Shown piece by piece: positions 15,835-23,821 of a DNA stretch of 64,000 nucleotides; the first letter of the stretch is position 1, and every line of letters starts with the position of its first letter. The notes under the pieces are model-generated. The model did no database searches and was not told where the DNA came from. It worked only from the letters and a program-made list of their open reading frames with translations. The DNA is taken from positions 1,302,001-1,366,000 of the forward strand of contig NZ_SDHZ01000002.1 in assembly GCF_004118675.1 (NCBI RefSeq). Reading direction: 5' to 3'. The DNA comes from Filimonas effusa. GTDB taxonomy: Bacteria > Bacteroidota > Bacteroidia > Chitinophagales > Chitinophagaceae. Position numbers and translations under genes: made by a program.

Positions 15835-16428
15835 ATGCAATCAGAAATAGAAAATTGTCTTGCGGGGCAACAATTCAATACCTCAGACCCCGAACTACAG
15901 GAGTTAATACATCGCGCCAGGCGCTTTACCAAAGAGTACAATGGTAGCGTTAGCACAGATACAGTTAGCCGGAAAAGAATACTATCGGAATTATTGGGCA
16001 GCATAGGAAGCAATGTAAATATTGATACACCATTCTATTGTGATTATGGCAAACATATTTCAATAGGCAATAATGTCATTATCAATATCAACTGTACGTT
16101 TGTTGACTGTAACAAGATAGAGATTGGCAATAATGTACTGATTGCGTCGAACGTGCAGATATATACAGCTACGCACCCTGTAGAAATGCAGGAGCGGCTG
16201 GTTGAGGGGTGGGTAGAGAACCCATCTGTGCCTTACTTCAGGACTTATGCGCTTCCTGTTAAGATAGAAGACAATGTTTGGATTGGTGGTGGCGTGATTA
16301 TTTTACCAGGGGTTACTATAGGCAGGAATTCGGTGATAGGCGCGGGTAGTATTGTCACGAAATCTATTCCTGAAAACAGTCTGGCAGTTGGGAATCCTTG
16401 CCGTGTAGTACGCAAGATCAATCAATAA
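15835..16428 (+). CDS. Sugar O-acetyltransferase (LacA/Maa/NodL type)
   Basis: 197 residues, the usual length. An N-terminal helical maltose-acetyltransferase cap (about 1-50) is followed by left-handed beta-helix hexapeptide repeats (ISIGNNVIININC, IEIGNNVLIASNV, VWIGGGVIILPGVTIGRNSVIGAGSIV). The catalytic His is His114 in YTATHPV. These trimeric enzymes move an acetyl group from acetyl-CoA to a sugar hydroxyl in the cytoplasm; the acceptor cannot be told. A strong bidirectional hairpin separates it from the convergent peptidase gene. Confidence 0.92.
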   Translation: MQSEIENCLAGQQFNTSDPELQELIHRARRFTKEYNGSVSTDTVSRKRILSELLGSIGSNVNIDTPFYCDYGKHISIGNNVIININCTFVDCNKIEIGNNVLIASNVQIYTATHPVEMQERLVEGWVENPSVPYFRTYALPVKIEDNVWIGGGVIILPGVTIGRNSVIGAGSIVTKSIPENSLAVGNPCRVVRKINQ

Positions 16429-16498
16429 CGCATTAAAACAGCCTTATTCGTCCTTTCTTGTACTGAAAGGACTAACGGATACTTAGAAAAGAGCTATT

Positions 16499-16549
16499 TT
16501 TTAAATAAAGAATGCCACACCGGGTTGGTGTGGCATTCTTTATTTAAAA
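16499..16549. terminator. Bidirectional intrinsic terminator
   Basis: A perfect 23-bp inverted repeat (arms 16499-16521 and 16527-16549) with a 5-nt loop. The arms begin TTTTAAATAAAG and end CTTTATTTAAAA, which gives T-rich tails in both directions. It lies between convergent genes ending at 16428 and 16561. Confidence 0.9.
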
Positions 16550-16560
16550 CGGAGAAGGGG

Positions 16561-18771
16561 CTATTGAAGCATGTTTTTAGTACGGATAGCCTGTGCTTTT
16601 AGTTGAGGATCTATGGCTGGCTGCCGGAGCAGTTTATCGCAGGTTTGAATGATAAGGGGTTTACGATAAGAGTGGGTAAACCAGCTCAATGCTTCGAGGG
16701 CTGCTATTCTTAATTGCAGATCATCGTTATTGTCGAGGATCATGTTACAGATCTGAGGGACGACGGTGTGATAAGTATAGTTACGAAGCGTTGTGATATT
16801 GAAGCGACGTTCTTTTGCTGCGGCTTTGGTATCGAGGAGCAGTTTGGTGTCGCGCTGGATCTTAGCACCTGCGTAGGTTACTTCCCGCATGAGGATATTT
16901 TCTATATCTGCTGCGTTTACGAGGTAGTTATGTTGTTTTATTTTTTCTCGGATAGCAGCAATGGTGGCGGTAGTATCCATGAAGTCGATGATATTGGCGA
17001 TGCGGGAGTTGATCCTGTTGCTATGACGGTTGGTTATGGCCAGGTCGAGCATAGCAGGAATGAGATCGTTACCTCCGTTGTCGCCGATATAGTACGCACT
17101 TTGTCTTCTTATGAATTCATATGGATCGTTCACGGCGGCCTTGAGGACAGTGATATAGTCCGCATTATCGAGGCGATTCAGAAGTTTAAGTGCTTCCATG
17201 CGGGTAGTCATGTAAGGCTGATTAAAATAAGCGTTCTTCAGTTGCGTGCTAAATGCGGCTTTTTTAATGAAGGCCAGTTTTTCGAAAGAAAGGGCGCGGA
17301 TATCGGCGTCATTCACGAGAAGTAATTTTTCCCATACAGCAGCGTTGGCTTTGCTGTTGACGATATGATTGTTGAGGTCGTAGTCTGTAGCTGTTGGGGT
17401 GAACGCAAAAGAGGGATCTCCAAACAGATGCGACTCGAGATAGGCTACGTGTTTAAACCAGTTGCCGAGGCGAACACCATGCTGCAAAAGGCCTAGCATT
17501 TCGCCGGGCCAAAGATCCTGCAAGACACCTACGCTGTTGGCCATTGTTACAATGGTTTTGCCGGCATTAAAGGGGTAGTAACCTGCGAGGTAATCATCGA
17601 GCTGGTAGGAGCCTGTGAGGCAGGCGTCAATCATTACGAAGCGGGCGTTGGGTTTTAGTTTGCGCATATCGGCAAGCATGATGTCGCCATTGGCGTTGAA
17701 AATAGAATCGGCGATGACAACGGAGTCGGCCAATGCATCTTCCATCCATGATGGGGGGACGCCGAGGCGCACGGTAAAGCCTTCTTTTATTTTAGCGACA
17801 TCGCCTTTTTTACGGGCGGCGGCCTGGATCTTACTTCTGAGATACCGTTTTACATTTTCTATAGAAGGATCGGGATTTGAGGCATCGGGGTAGCCAGAGA
17901 TGAGCTGCGTTTCTTCGTCGCCATGATCGTGGAAGACAGCCATATCAAGATCGGGGCGTTGCAGTTCGGAGAGGAGGTTAAACTTCATATGGGTGGCCAT
18001 ACGATAGTTAAAGAACTTGATGCTATTGCCGGGCAGGAAGAGTTGAGGGAACTGTTCGCGCAGGGCCAGCTGTTCATCGGACCAGGCGTCGAGGGATTCG
18101 GAGTTATAGCCATGCCCGGTTGAGACGAAAGCCTGGTTCAGTTTATTGTTTTCCTTTTTTGCTGCAATTGCTTTGAGAAGAAAGGCTTTGATGAGCGCAT
18201 ATTTATCCTGACCTTCTGTTACAGGTGGTTTGATGCGGCCTGTGTAGATATCGAGGTGTAAGGATTGCGGGGATTCGGGAGCAAGACTATAGTAGAAATA
18301 ATCTTTGCGTGCAGAGTCCCGCTTCAGGAAGTTGAATTTCAGGTGGAAGTCATCGTAAAAGCGGTCTGAAGGTACGGAGGACATCTGCCAGTTACGGCGC
18401 TGGTCCATTTTAAAGGCGGATGTGAGGTGTTGTGCATCGCGGATCATGGGGATAGGGATATCACCAACCAGGGCTGCGCCTTCGAGGCGGGGCTGCTGGT
18501 TGTATAAGCGGATGAGCACCTCTTTTATTTCTTCCGGTTTCGTCCAGTTATGGGTTACAATGTAGGTGGCAAGGCCTTGTTCTTCCAGCGCTTTCTTATA
18601 AGCCTGGATTTCGTTAGTGGCTTGTTTCCAGGTGGCATCATCTACCACCACAGCGAAGGATGTTTTTGCATTCTTCAATGCCGGAGGCAGCACCTGCTGG
18701 GCTTTCGCTGTAAATGCGGCAGCTGATAGGAGGACGCCGGCGAGCAGGCTTTTCTTAGTTATCATTTTCAT
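16561..18771 (-). CDS. Predicted C25 (gingipain-like) cysteine peptidase with HEAT-like C-terminus
   Basis: 736 residues. Signal peptide 1-24 (ending AKA). The middle has a caspase/gingipain-like layout: a beta strand ending in AVFHDHGDEE with candidate catalytic His283-Gly284, and later RFVMIDACLTGSY with candidate nucleophile Cys384. The ACxxG(S/D)(F/Y) pattern matches gingipain active sites. The region after about 460 is helical and reads as HEAT-like repeats (NDPYEFIRRQSAYYIGDNG, LRIAALEALSWFTHSY). It shares EGA-LVGDIPIPMIRDAQHLTSAF and SDRFYDDF with the neighbouring gene, so the two are paralogs. It is the last gene of the sigma/FecR/TonB-receptor cluster. Fold assignment is by motif only; substrate unknown. 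Confidence 0.72.
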   Translation of the reverse strand: MKMITKKSLLAGVLLSAAAFTAKAQQVLPPALKNAKTSFAVVVDDATWKQATNEIQAYKKALEEQGLATYIVTHNWTKPEEIKEVLIRLYNQQPRLEGAALVGDIPIPMIRDAQHLTSAFKMDQRRNWQMSSVPSDRFYDDFHLKFNFLKRDSARKDYFYYSLAPESPQSLHLDIYTGRIKPPVTEGQDKYALIKAFLLKAIAAKKENNKLNQAFVSTGHGYNSESLDAWSDEQLALREQFPQLFLPGNSIKFFNYRMATHMKFNLLSELQRPDLDMAVFHDHGDEETQLISGYPDASNPDPSIENVKRYLRSKIQAAARKKGDVAKIKEGFTVRLGVPPSWMEDALADSVVIADSIFNANGDIMLADMRKLKPNARFVMIDACLTGSYQLDDYLAGYYPFNAGKTIVTMANSVGVLQDLWPGEMLGLLQHGVRLGNWFKHVAYLESHLFGDPSFAFTPTATDYDLNNHIVNSKANAAVWEKLLLVNDADIRALSFEKLAFIKKAAFSTQLKNAYFNQPYMTTRMEALKLLNRLDNADYITVLKAAVNDPYEFIRRQSAYYIGDNGGNDLIPAMLDLAITNRHSNRINSRIANIIDFMDTTATIAAIREKIKQHNYLVNAADIENILMREVTYAGAKIQRDTKLLLDTKAAAKERRFNITTLRNYTYHTVVPQICNMILDNNDDLQLRIAALEALSWFTHSYRKPLIIQTCDKLLRQPAIDPQLKAQAIRTKNMLQ

Positions 18772-18799
18772 ATTTGTATATCATCAATTTTAATGTACG

Positions 18800-20968
18800 C
18801 TATAACAGTTGCCATTGTGTAAGCCGCAGGCTGGTTTGTTGTGCTTCGCGGCTTATTTCCGGGGGCTGGCTTTTATCGTTCGAAAGTTTACGGCAGATAT
18901 CAAGCAGCATGGGCTTTTGATATGTATTACTAAACCATCCTGCGGCTTCGAGGAGTTGCACTTTTATGGCAGCAGACTCTCCGGGGTCTTCAAGCATTTT
19001 TACCAGTTGCGGGATGAATTCGTGGTATGTATTGTTTCGCAGCAATCTTATCGACTGGATGCGTTTTGCTTCGGGGAGCTGTTTGCTGATGATGGCTGCA
19101 TATGTTTTGGCAGCGGCGAGGCTATCTTCTTCTACATCCTTTAACCAGCTTTGCAGAAGCTGTTCTTTGTTCATTAGATAAGAGGCCTCTCCTACCTGTT
19201 GGATTGTTGCCTGTTTTACTTTTATGGGATCCATTACAGCTAAACTCCTTTTGGCAGACCATACTACGCGTTCATCGTTTGGATGCGCCAGGAGCAGGCT
19301 TACCAGTTGGGGAATAAAGCTATCGTTGCCGGATCTGGCGATCCACTCTGCGGCTTTGCGCCTGATGTATTCGTGAGGATCCTGAAGTGCTTTGGATGCC
19401 AGCTTGTTAAATGTGCTGCCACCGTAAGCAGCCAGCAGTGACAGGCATTGCATTCTTTCATTGACAGTCCTCGCAGTATCAAAGATCTTCGACGCCTGCT
19501 GATCGACGTTAGGGGCATGCAGGGCAAACAAGCGGGACAAGGCCAAAGAACGGATGGCTACAGATGGATGATTCAAGCTGGAGCGCCAGAACTTTTCATT
19601 CTTCCAATTTGCTACCAGTTCTTTGTTTAAGGCTTCGCCGTTCTGGTGATAGAAGTGCCATGTTGGATCGCCCAGCAGATGCGTTTCGAGTGAGTTGATG
19701 TTGCTATTCCAGATACCAACACGTACACCTTCCTGCAGCAGTCCTGCGAGCTGGAAAGCGTATTTATCCTGTAGCACATTTACCGTGTTACCTTGCGTTA
19801 CGATGGTTCCTCCTTCGTTGAAGAGATAAGCGCCGGCAATATTGCCGGGGTGGTGAAAGGAGCCATTGTAGCAGGCGTTGAAGACGACCAGACGTGCCGA
19901 GGGGCGAATGGCTTCTATTTCTGCAGTGATGATCTTACCGGAAGATTCGTTTGTGATGTATTGCTTTTCGATATCTCCATGTTCGGAGAGGAAAGCCAGA
20001 TCAAGTGCGGGGCGTTGCAGTTCGCTCATGATGACCTGCTTCATGGCAGAGTCCATGCGGAAATTTAAGACCCTACTGCTGCCGGCTGTTGAGAATGCAA
20101 GTGGAAAACATTCACGCAACAGTTGTTGTTCATCGGTCCAGGCAGTCAGGGATTCAGCGTTGTAACCTCCGCCGGTGAATGCCAGGAGGTGGTTGAGTTT
20201 GCCGGGTTTGGTACGGGCATCAACGGCCTTTTTTAAAAAGTTATTGATATCGGTATATGCCTGTTCTCCGGGTTTATGGGAGATAATGCGGGCGGTATAG
20301 ATATCGGAGCTGATGTATTGCGGGCTGGACTCCTCTAGCTCGACATAGAACCAGAGAGGTCGCTTTTTGTCGTGTTCCAGGATGCGGAAACGCAGGTCGA
20401 AATCATCGTAGAACCTGTCGGATGCCACTGAAGATCTTTCGAAGGGGAATTTCTGTTCATCCATTTTAAATGCGGAGGTCAGATGCTGGGCATTACGGAC
20501 CATAGGGACCGGGATCTGGCCTATTAAAACAGCGCCTTCGAGTGCGGGAAATTTTGTTGTTAGCCCGGGAGATTTTGCAAGCTCTGGGGATTTTGCTGCC
20601 AGCTTTTGCAGGATGGAACGGATTTCTGCGGGGCTATTCCAACTGCTGCTTATGATATAGGTTGACAGGTGTTCTTTTTTTTCCAGCATTTCCTTATAGG
20701 CAAAAACAGCTTGACGGGTATGCCTGAATGTTTGCTCGTCGATAACGATGGCGAAAGCAGATGGCAGCATGGCTGACGGCAGATGGCAAGTCACCGATTT
20801 GTCGATTAAGGAATCGGAATAGATGGCAGCATTACCGATAGCAGTATGGCAGGTAGTCAAGGATGGAGTGGCGGAACCAGGGTGTGGCAATGGCGAGAAG
20901 CTAAAGCCTTGCTGGCAGACCATTAGGCCTGCCAGTAAAATGCCATATTTCTTGAAAGCTATTTTCAT
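18800..20968 (-). CDS. Predicted C25 (gingipain-like) cysteine peptidase with HEAT-like C-terminus, second copy
   Basis: 722 residues, a paralog of the gene at 16561-18771. Signal peptide about 1-24. Candidate catalytic pair His330-Gly331 in AFLSEHGDIE and Cys366 in VVFNACYNGSF. Shared blocks are PMVRNAQHLTSAFKMD, SDRFYDDF and NSLETHLLGDPTWHF. The C-terminal ~270 residues are HEAT-like (DPHEYIRRKAAEWIARSGND). Two oddities: residues 30-70, between the signal peptide and the first conserved strand, come partly from GATGGCA-type heptamer repeats, and residues 127-136 repeat SPELAKSPGL. It lacks the 40-residue segment between His and Cys seen in the other copy. It starts 64 bases after the outer-membrane protein gene. 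Confidence 0.72.
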   Translation of the reverse strand: MKIAFKKYGILLAGLMVCQQGFSFSPLPHPGSATPSLTTCHTAIGNAAIYSDSLIDKSVTCHLPSAMLPSAFAIVIDEQTFRHTRQAVFAYKEMLEKKEHLSTYIISSSWNSPAEIRSILQKLAAKSPELAKSPGLTTKFPALEGAVLIGQIPVPMVRNAQHLTSAFKMDEQKFPFERSSVASDRFYDDFDLRFRILEHDKKRPLWFYVELEESSPQYISSDIYTARIISHKPGEQAYTDINNFLKKAVDARTKPGKLNHLLAFTGGGYNAESLTAWTDEQQLLRECFPLAFSTAGSSRVLNFRMDSAMKQVIMSELQRPALDLAFLSEHGDIEKQYITNESSGKIITAEIEAIRPSARLVVFNACYNGSFHHPGNIAGAYLFNEGGTIVTQGNTVNVLQDKYAFQLAGLLQEGVRVGIWNSNINSLETHLLGDPTWHFYHQNGEALNKELVANWKNEKFWRSSLNHPSVAIRSLALSRLFALHAPNVDQQASKIFDTARTVNERMQCLSLLAAYGGSTFNKLASKALQDPHEYIRRKAAEWIARSGNDSFIPQLVSLLLAHPNDERVVWSAKRSLAVMDPIKVKQATIQQVGEASYLMNKEQLLQSWLKDVEEDSLAAAKTYAAIISKQLPEAKRIQSIRLLRNNTYHEFIPQLVKMLEDPGESAAIKVQLLEAAGWFSNTYQKPMLLDICRKLSNDKSQPPEISREAQQTSLRLTQWQLL
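20758..20834. repeat. Heptamer repeat inside the second peptidase gene
   Basis: Near 7-base periodicity: GCAGATG, GCAGCAT, GGCTGAC, GGCAGAT, GGCAAGT over 20758-20792, and GGAATAGATGGCAG over 20815-20828. The last string is shared almost exactly with 2558-2570 and 12711-12720. It codes for residues about 46-71 of the peptidase. Confidence 0.5.
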
Positions 20969-21032
20969 TTCAGATATTGTTGCTTATTTTAATTCTATCG
21001 CTTTTATATTATCCTGTGCATCCTTTTATCTG

Positions 21033-22598
21033 CTAATTATAAATGCCTAATGATAGCTGGAAGCCCTGGCGCGTGTCGCCCTTTTTTACCCATCCGTTGT
21101 CTTCCATAGCAGCATTGAGATAACCTGTGCCTTTAACGTAAAGCTGGTTGCGGCTTTTTGTAAATGGCGGGAAGGTGTATTGTATACTCAGCTGGTTGTT
21201 CCAGGCTGGTGTAGTCATGAACTGATGTGCCGGGATCCAGATGTTGTTTGCTACAAAGTTTGACGAGTAGTTCTTTGGGAGGTAGTCAAGCCTTTTGTTT
21301 ATCACCCATTCGTACATGGTAAGGATGCCAAGGGAGAAGGCGGCAGCACTTTTGCAATTGAAGTATTTCGTGAATGCAAGAGAGGCATCGGCCTTATCAA
21401 CCGTTTGCCAGGCACGGGTGGTAGCGTAGCGGTTGTCGAGGCCTGCATATCCGGCACCAGCTTTCAATGACCAGCTGAGCGTGTCTCCGGCTTTTGACTT
21501 GTTAAGCAAGTAGGACAGAGACGCTCTTGTTCTCAGGTTAGTATTGAAGACCGCGGCGTAGACTGTTTCGTATTGTTTTGTTGTGCTGTTCTGTACCTGA
21601 TGAAACTCTTTATTACTGATGTTACGCTGTTTCCAGCTGGCTGCCAGCTGATGCATTGCAGTTTTTGCGGACCAGTTAAGGGCCAGTGAAGCTGCATATT
21701 CATGAAACGCGTGTTCACCTGCTTTTTTCGGGGAGCTTGTGCCATCGATCACATTTTCTTTGTTGTAACAATATCCTGCAGAGGCCAGCAGGTTCCAGGC
21801 GGTTCCTTTCATACCATACTGCAGATTGCCACCGAATTCATTACCATTAAACGCTCTTGTTATTGTACTTGAGGATAACTGGATGGGAGCACTAAATTCG
21901 TATTCACCCAAGCCAAGCAGTTTATAAGTGTTGTAAGACAACCTGTAGTTATAAAGTTCTACGGAGAGATCTTCGCGGTAGCGTTGCCATGCACCGTTGA
22001 GGCCGAGGAAGCTGTTTTTGCCCAGGTGGTAAACGAGGCCTGGCAGCAGGCTAAGCTGGTTGCTATTATCGAGCGGGCGCGGGTCTTTCTGACGTGCTCC
22101 TGTGAGCACTGTATAGTCGACACCGAGGCCCAGCACGAGCTTACCATTCATGAGTGTGGGGGCTGCTGCTCTAAGGCTGAGTGCATAACGCTGCTTATTC
22201 CAGTCGCCGCTCAGAGAGTCAGCCACCTGGTATGGGTTATCGCGAAACGGATTGGCCATATCGGTAAGGGCAACCTCTTTGTCTTTAAAGATCTTTACAT
22301 CGAAGGAGCCGTAGAAGTCCCATTTATTCACGGAGTGCGCGCGGGAGGCATTAAACTGTGCGCCCCTGCGGGTGGCAGCGTCGAGCGTATGTTTAAAAGT
22401 GCCATTATCCTGGAAGTAACCGAGACTGGCGTCTCCTACATTTGGGAGGGGTATTCCTTTCAGCAGGGCAGCATTGGTAAGCTCCCAGGTGGTTGCATTT
22501 GATTTAAATTTATCGATAGCGGCCTGTGGCGACTGGGCATATACAGTTGTAAGACCCAGCGGCAGCGCAGCCATATATAGGAATAGTTTAGATTTCAT
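21033..22598 (-). CDS. DUF6850-like outer-membrane beta-barrel protein
   Basis: 521 residues from the ATG at 22598. The frame stays open to 22628, but the later ATG begins a proper signal peptide (MKSKLFLYMAALPLGLTTVYAQ). The mature protein alternates hydrophobic and polar residues throughout, as in a beta-barrel, with many aromatic strand ends and a final GFQLSLGIYN. The start of the mature part (NATTWELTNAALLKGIPLPNVGDASLGYF) fits the Bacteroidota family I know as DUF6850, found next to DUF4876 lipoproteins and TonB receptors. It starts 23 bases after the lipoprotein gene. Its role is unknown; a surface or outer-membrane partner of the TonB receptor is likely. Confidence 0.75.
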   Translation of the reverse strand: MKSKLFLYMAALPLGLTTVYAQSPQAAIDKFKSNATTWELTNAALLKGIPLPNVGDASLGYFQDNGTFKHTLDAATRRGAQFNASRAHSVNKWDFYGSFDVKIFKDKEVALTDMANPFRDNPYQVADSLSGDWNKQRYALSLRAAAPTLMNGKLVLGLGVDYTVLTGARQKDPRPLDNSNQLSLLPGLVYHLGKNSFLGLNGAWQRYREDLSVELYNYRLSYNTYKLLGLGEYEFSAPIQLSSSTITRAFNGNEFGGNLQYGMKGTAWNLLASAGYCYNKENVIDGTSSPKKAGEHAFHEYAASLALNWSAKTAMHQLAASWKQRNISNKEFHQVQNSTTKQYETVYAAVFNTNLRTRASLSYLLNKSKAGDTLSWSLKAGAGYAGLDNRYATTRAWQTVDKADASLAFTKYFNCKSAAAFSLGILTMYEWVINKRLDYLPKNYSSNFVANNIWIPAHQFMTTPAWNNQLSIQYTFPPFTKSRNQLYVKGTGYLNAAMEDNGWVKKGDTRQGFQLSLGIYN

Positions 22599-22621
22599 CT
22601 GAGACTGTTTAAGGTTTCCGG

Positions 22622-23809
22622 TTACCATCCTTTAGGGGTGGGCTTGCTATTGATTTCGAAATCGGCTGTTGAGTTATTGGTGTCGACCAATATTTTACGG
22701 CCATCTATTTCTGTTTTGATCTTTCTTCTGACAGATTTGCCGTTATAGGTGCCGCCTACTGTGGTCATACCTGCGTCTACAGTTGCGGGCAAACGCTTTT
22801 TATCGGGCGTGACTGCCGTATTGGCCACACAATCGACGCCATCGAGGATGCTTGCTACCGGTACGCGGATAAACCGTGCCGTGGCCGAGGTACCGGGCTC
22901 TGTAAATGTGGGCAGGTGTTGGGGGTCGGGATGTTTGAAGACCACCAGGCCGTGGCCAAGCACACCGGGCAACCAGTCGAAACCTGCGGTTGTGCCTGCA
23001 TAAACGTGAATCAAGTTAGGCACGTCGGCAGCATCGGCATCCCTGTTGGTATAAGGGAAATAAGTTTCGAAATCGGCGATACCTGCTCCAAGGTTTACAG
23101 GAGAGTTAGGATTGCCAAGGGGATCGTCTTTGTGGTTGATGCCATCCATGGCGATGATAAAAGATTTACCGGGTGCTATGGGTACATCTTTACCAGCGCC
23201 TGGCACCATCCAGATATGCTGCAGGTAAACATAGTTTGAGGAATCGAGGAAACCGTAAACCGAGCCGGCAGTAGAATTCACTTTTGTGTTGCCCATACAA
23301 ATGCTATCGGCATAAAGGGTATCGGTGGAGTTGTTATAGATCTCCATAAACAAGTCGTAGAAGTAGGCTGAGGGCACACCGGCGTAATAGTATTCCTTTA
23401 TTACAAATCCTCCTACTGTGCTGCCTTTCAGCTGTAGTGTAACTGTTGAGTCTCCCCCTTTCACTGTAAGCGGTGAAATAGAGCCGTTGAGAAATACTTC
23501 GCCACGATTACCTGTTAAGCTTTCCGCTTCATCGAGTGAAAGCGTACGGCTTACCGTTACGGTGTATACGCCCGGAGTAATATTGCGCCAGCTTACGGAG
23601 CCACCTGCATCGGAGATAAATTCTGAAGACGCACCTGTTATCGTGTTTTTGAGAGTTACTTTCGCACCTTCAACATCTTTTTTGCTATAGGTATCGGGGT
23701 ATACGATCTTAAGGCCCCAGTTCACTGTATCGTACTCATAGAACGATTTGCGGCAAGCGAAGAGCAGGCAGCTAACGGAGAGCAAGAAGGCCAGGTATTT
23801 TATTTTCAT
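22622..23809 (-). CDS. DUF4876-like lipoprotein
   Basis: 395 residues. Lipoprotein signal with LLFAC, lipidated Cys19. The first 120 residues are an Ig-like or carboxypeptidase-regulatory-like fold (VEGAKVTLKNTITGASSEF, GSVSWRNITPGVYTVTVS). Residues 130-395 (GGFVIKEYYYAG, YFYDLFMEIYNNSTDTLYADSICMGN) match the DUF4876 pattern as I recall it. Placed 12 bases after the TonB receptor gene, it is probably a surface lipoprotein that binds or hands over the receptor's ligand; this is inference from position. Ligand unknown. Confidence 0.8.
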   Translation of the reverse strand: MKIKYLAFLLSVSCLLFACRKSFYEYDTVNWGLKIVYPDTYSKKDVEGAKVTLKNTITGASSEFISDAGGSVSWRNITPGVYTVTVSRTLSLDEAESLTGNRGEVFLNGSISPLTVKGGDSTVTLQLKGSTVGGFVIKEYYYAGVPSAYFYDLFMEIYNNSTDTLYADSICMGNTKVNSTAGSVYGFLDSSNYVYLQHIWMVPGAGKDVPIAPGKSFIIAMDGINHKDDPLGNPNSPVNLGAGIADFETYFPYTNRDADAADVPNLIHVYAGTTAGFDWLPGVLGHGLVVFKHPDPQHLPTFTEPGTSATARFIRVPVASILDGVDCVANTAVTPDKKRLPATVDAGMTTVGGTYNGKSVRRKIKTEIDGRKILVDTNNSTADFEINSKPTPKGW

Positions 23810-23821
23810 CGAATTTCTTTT

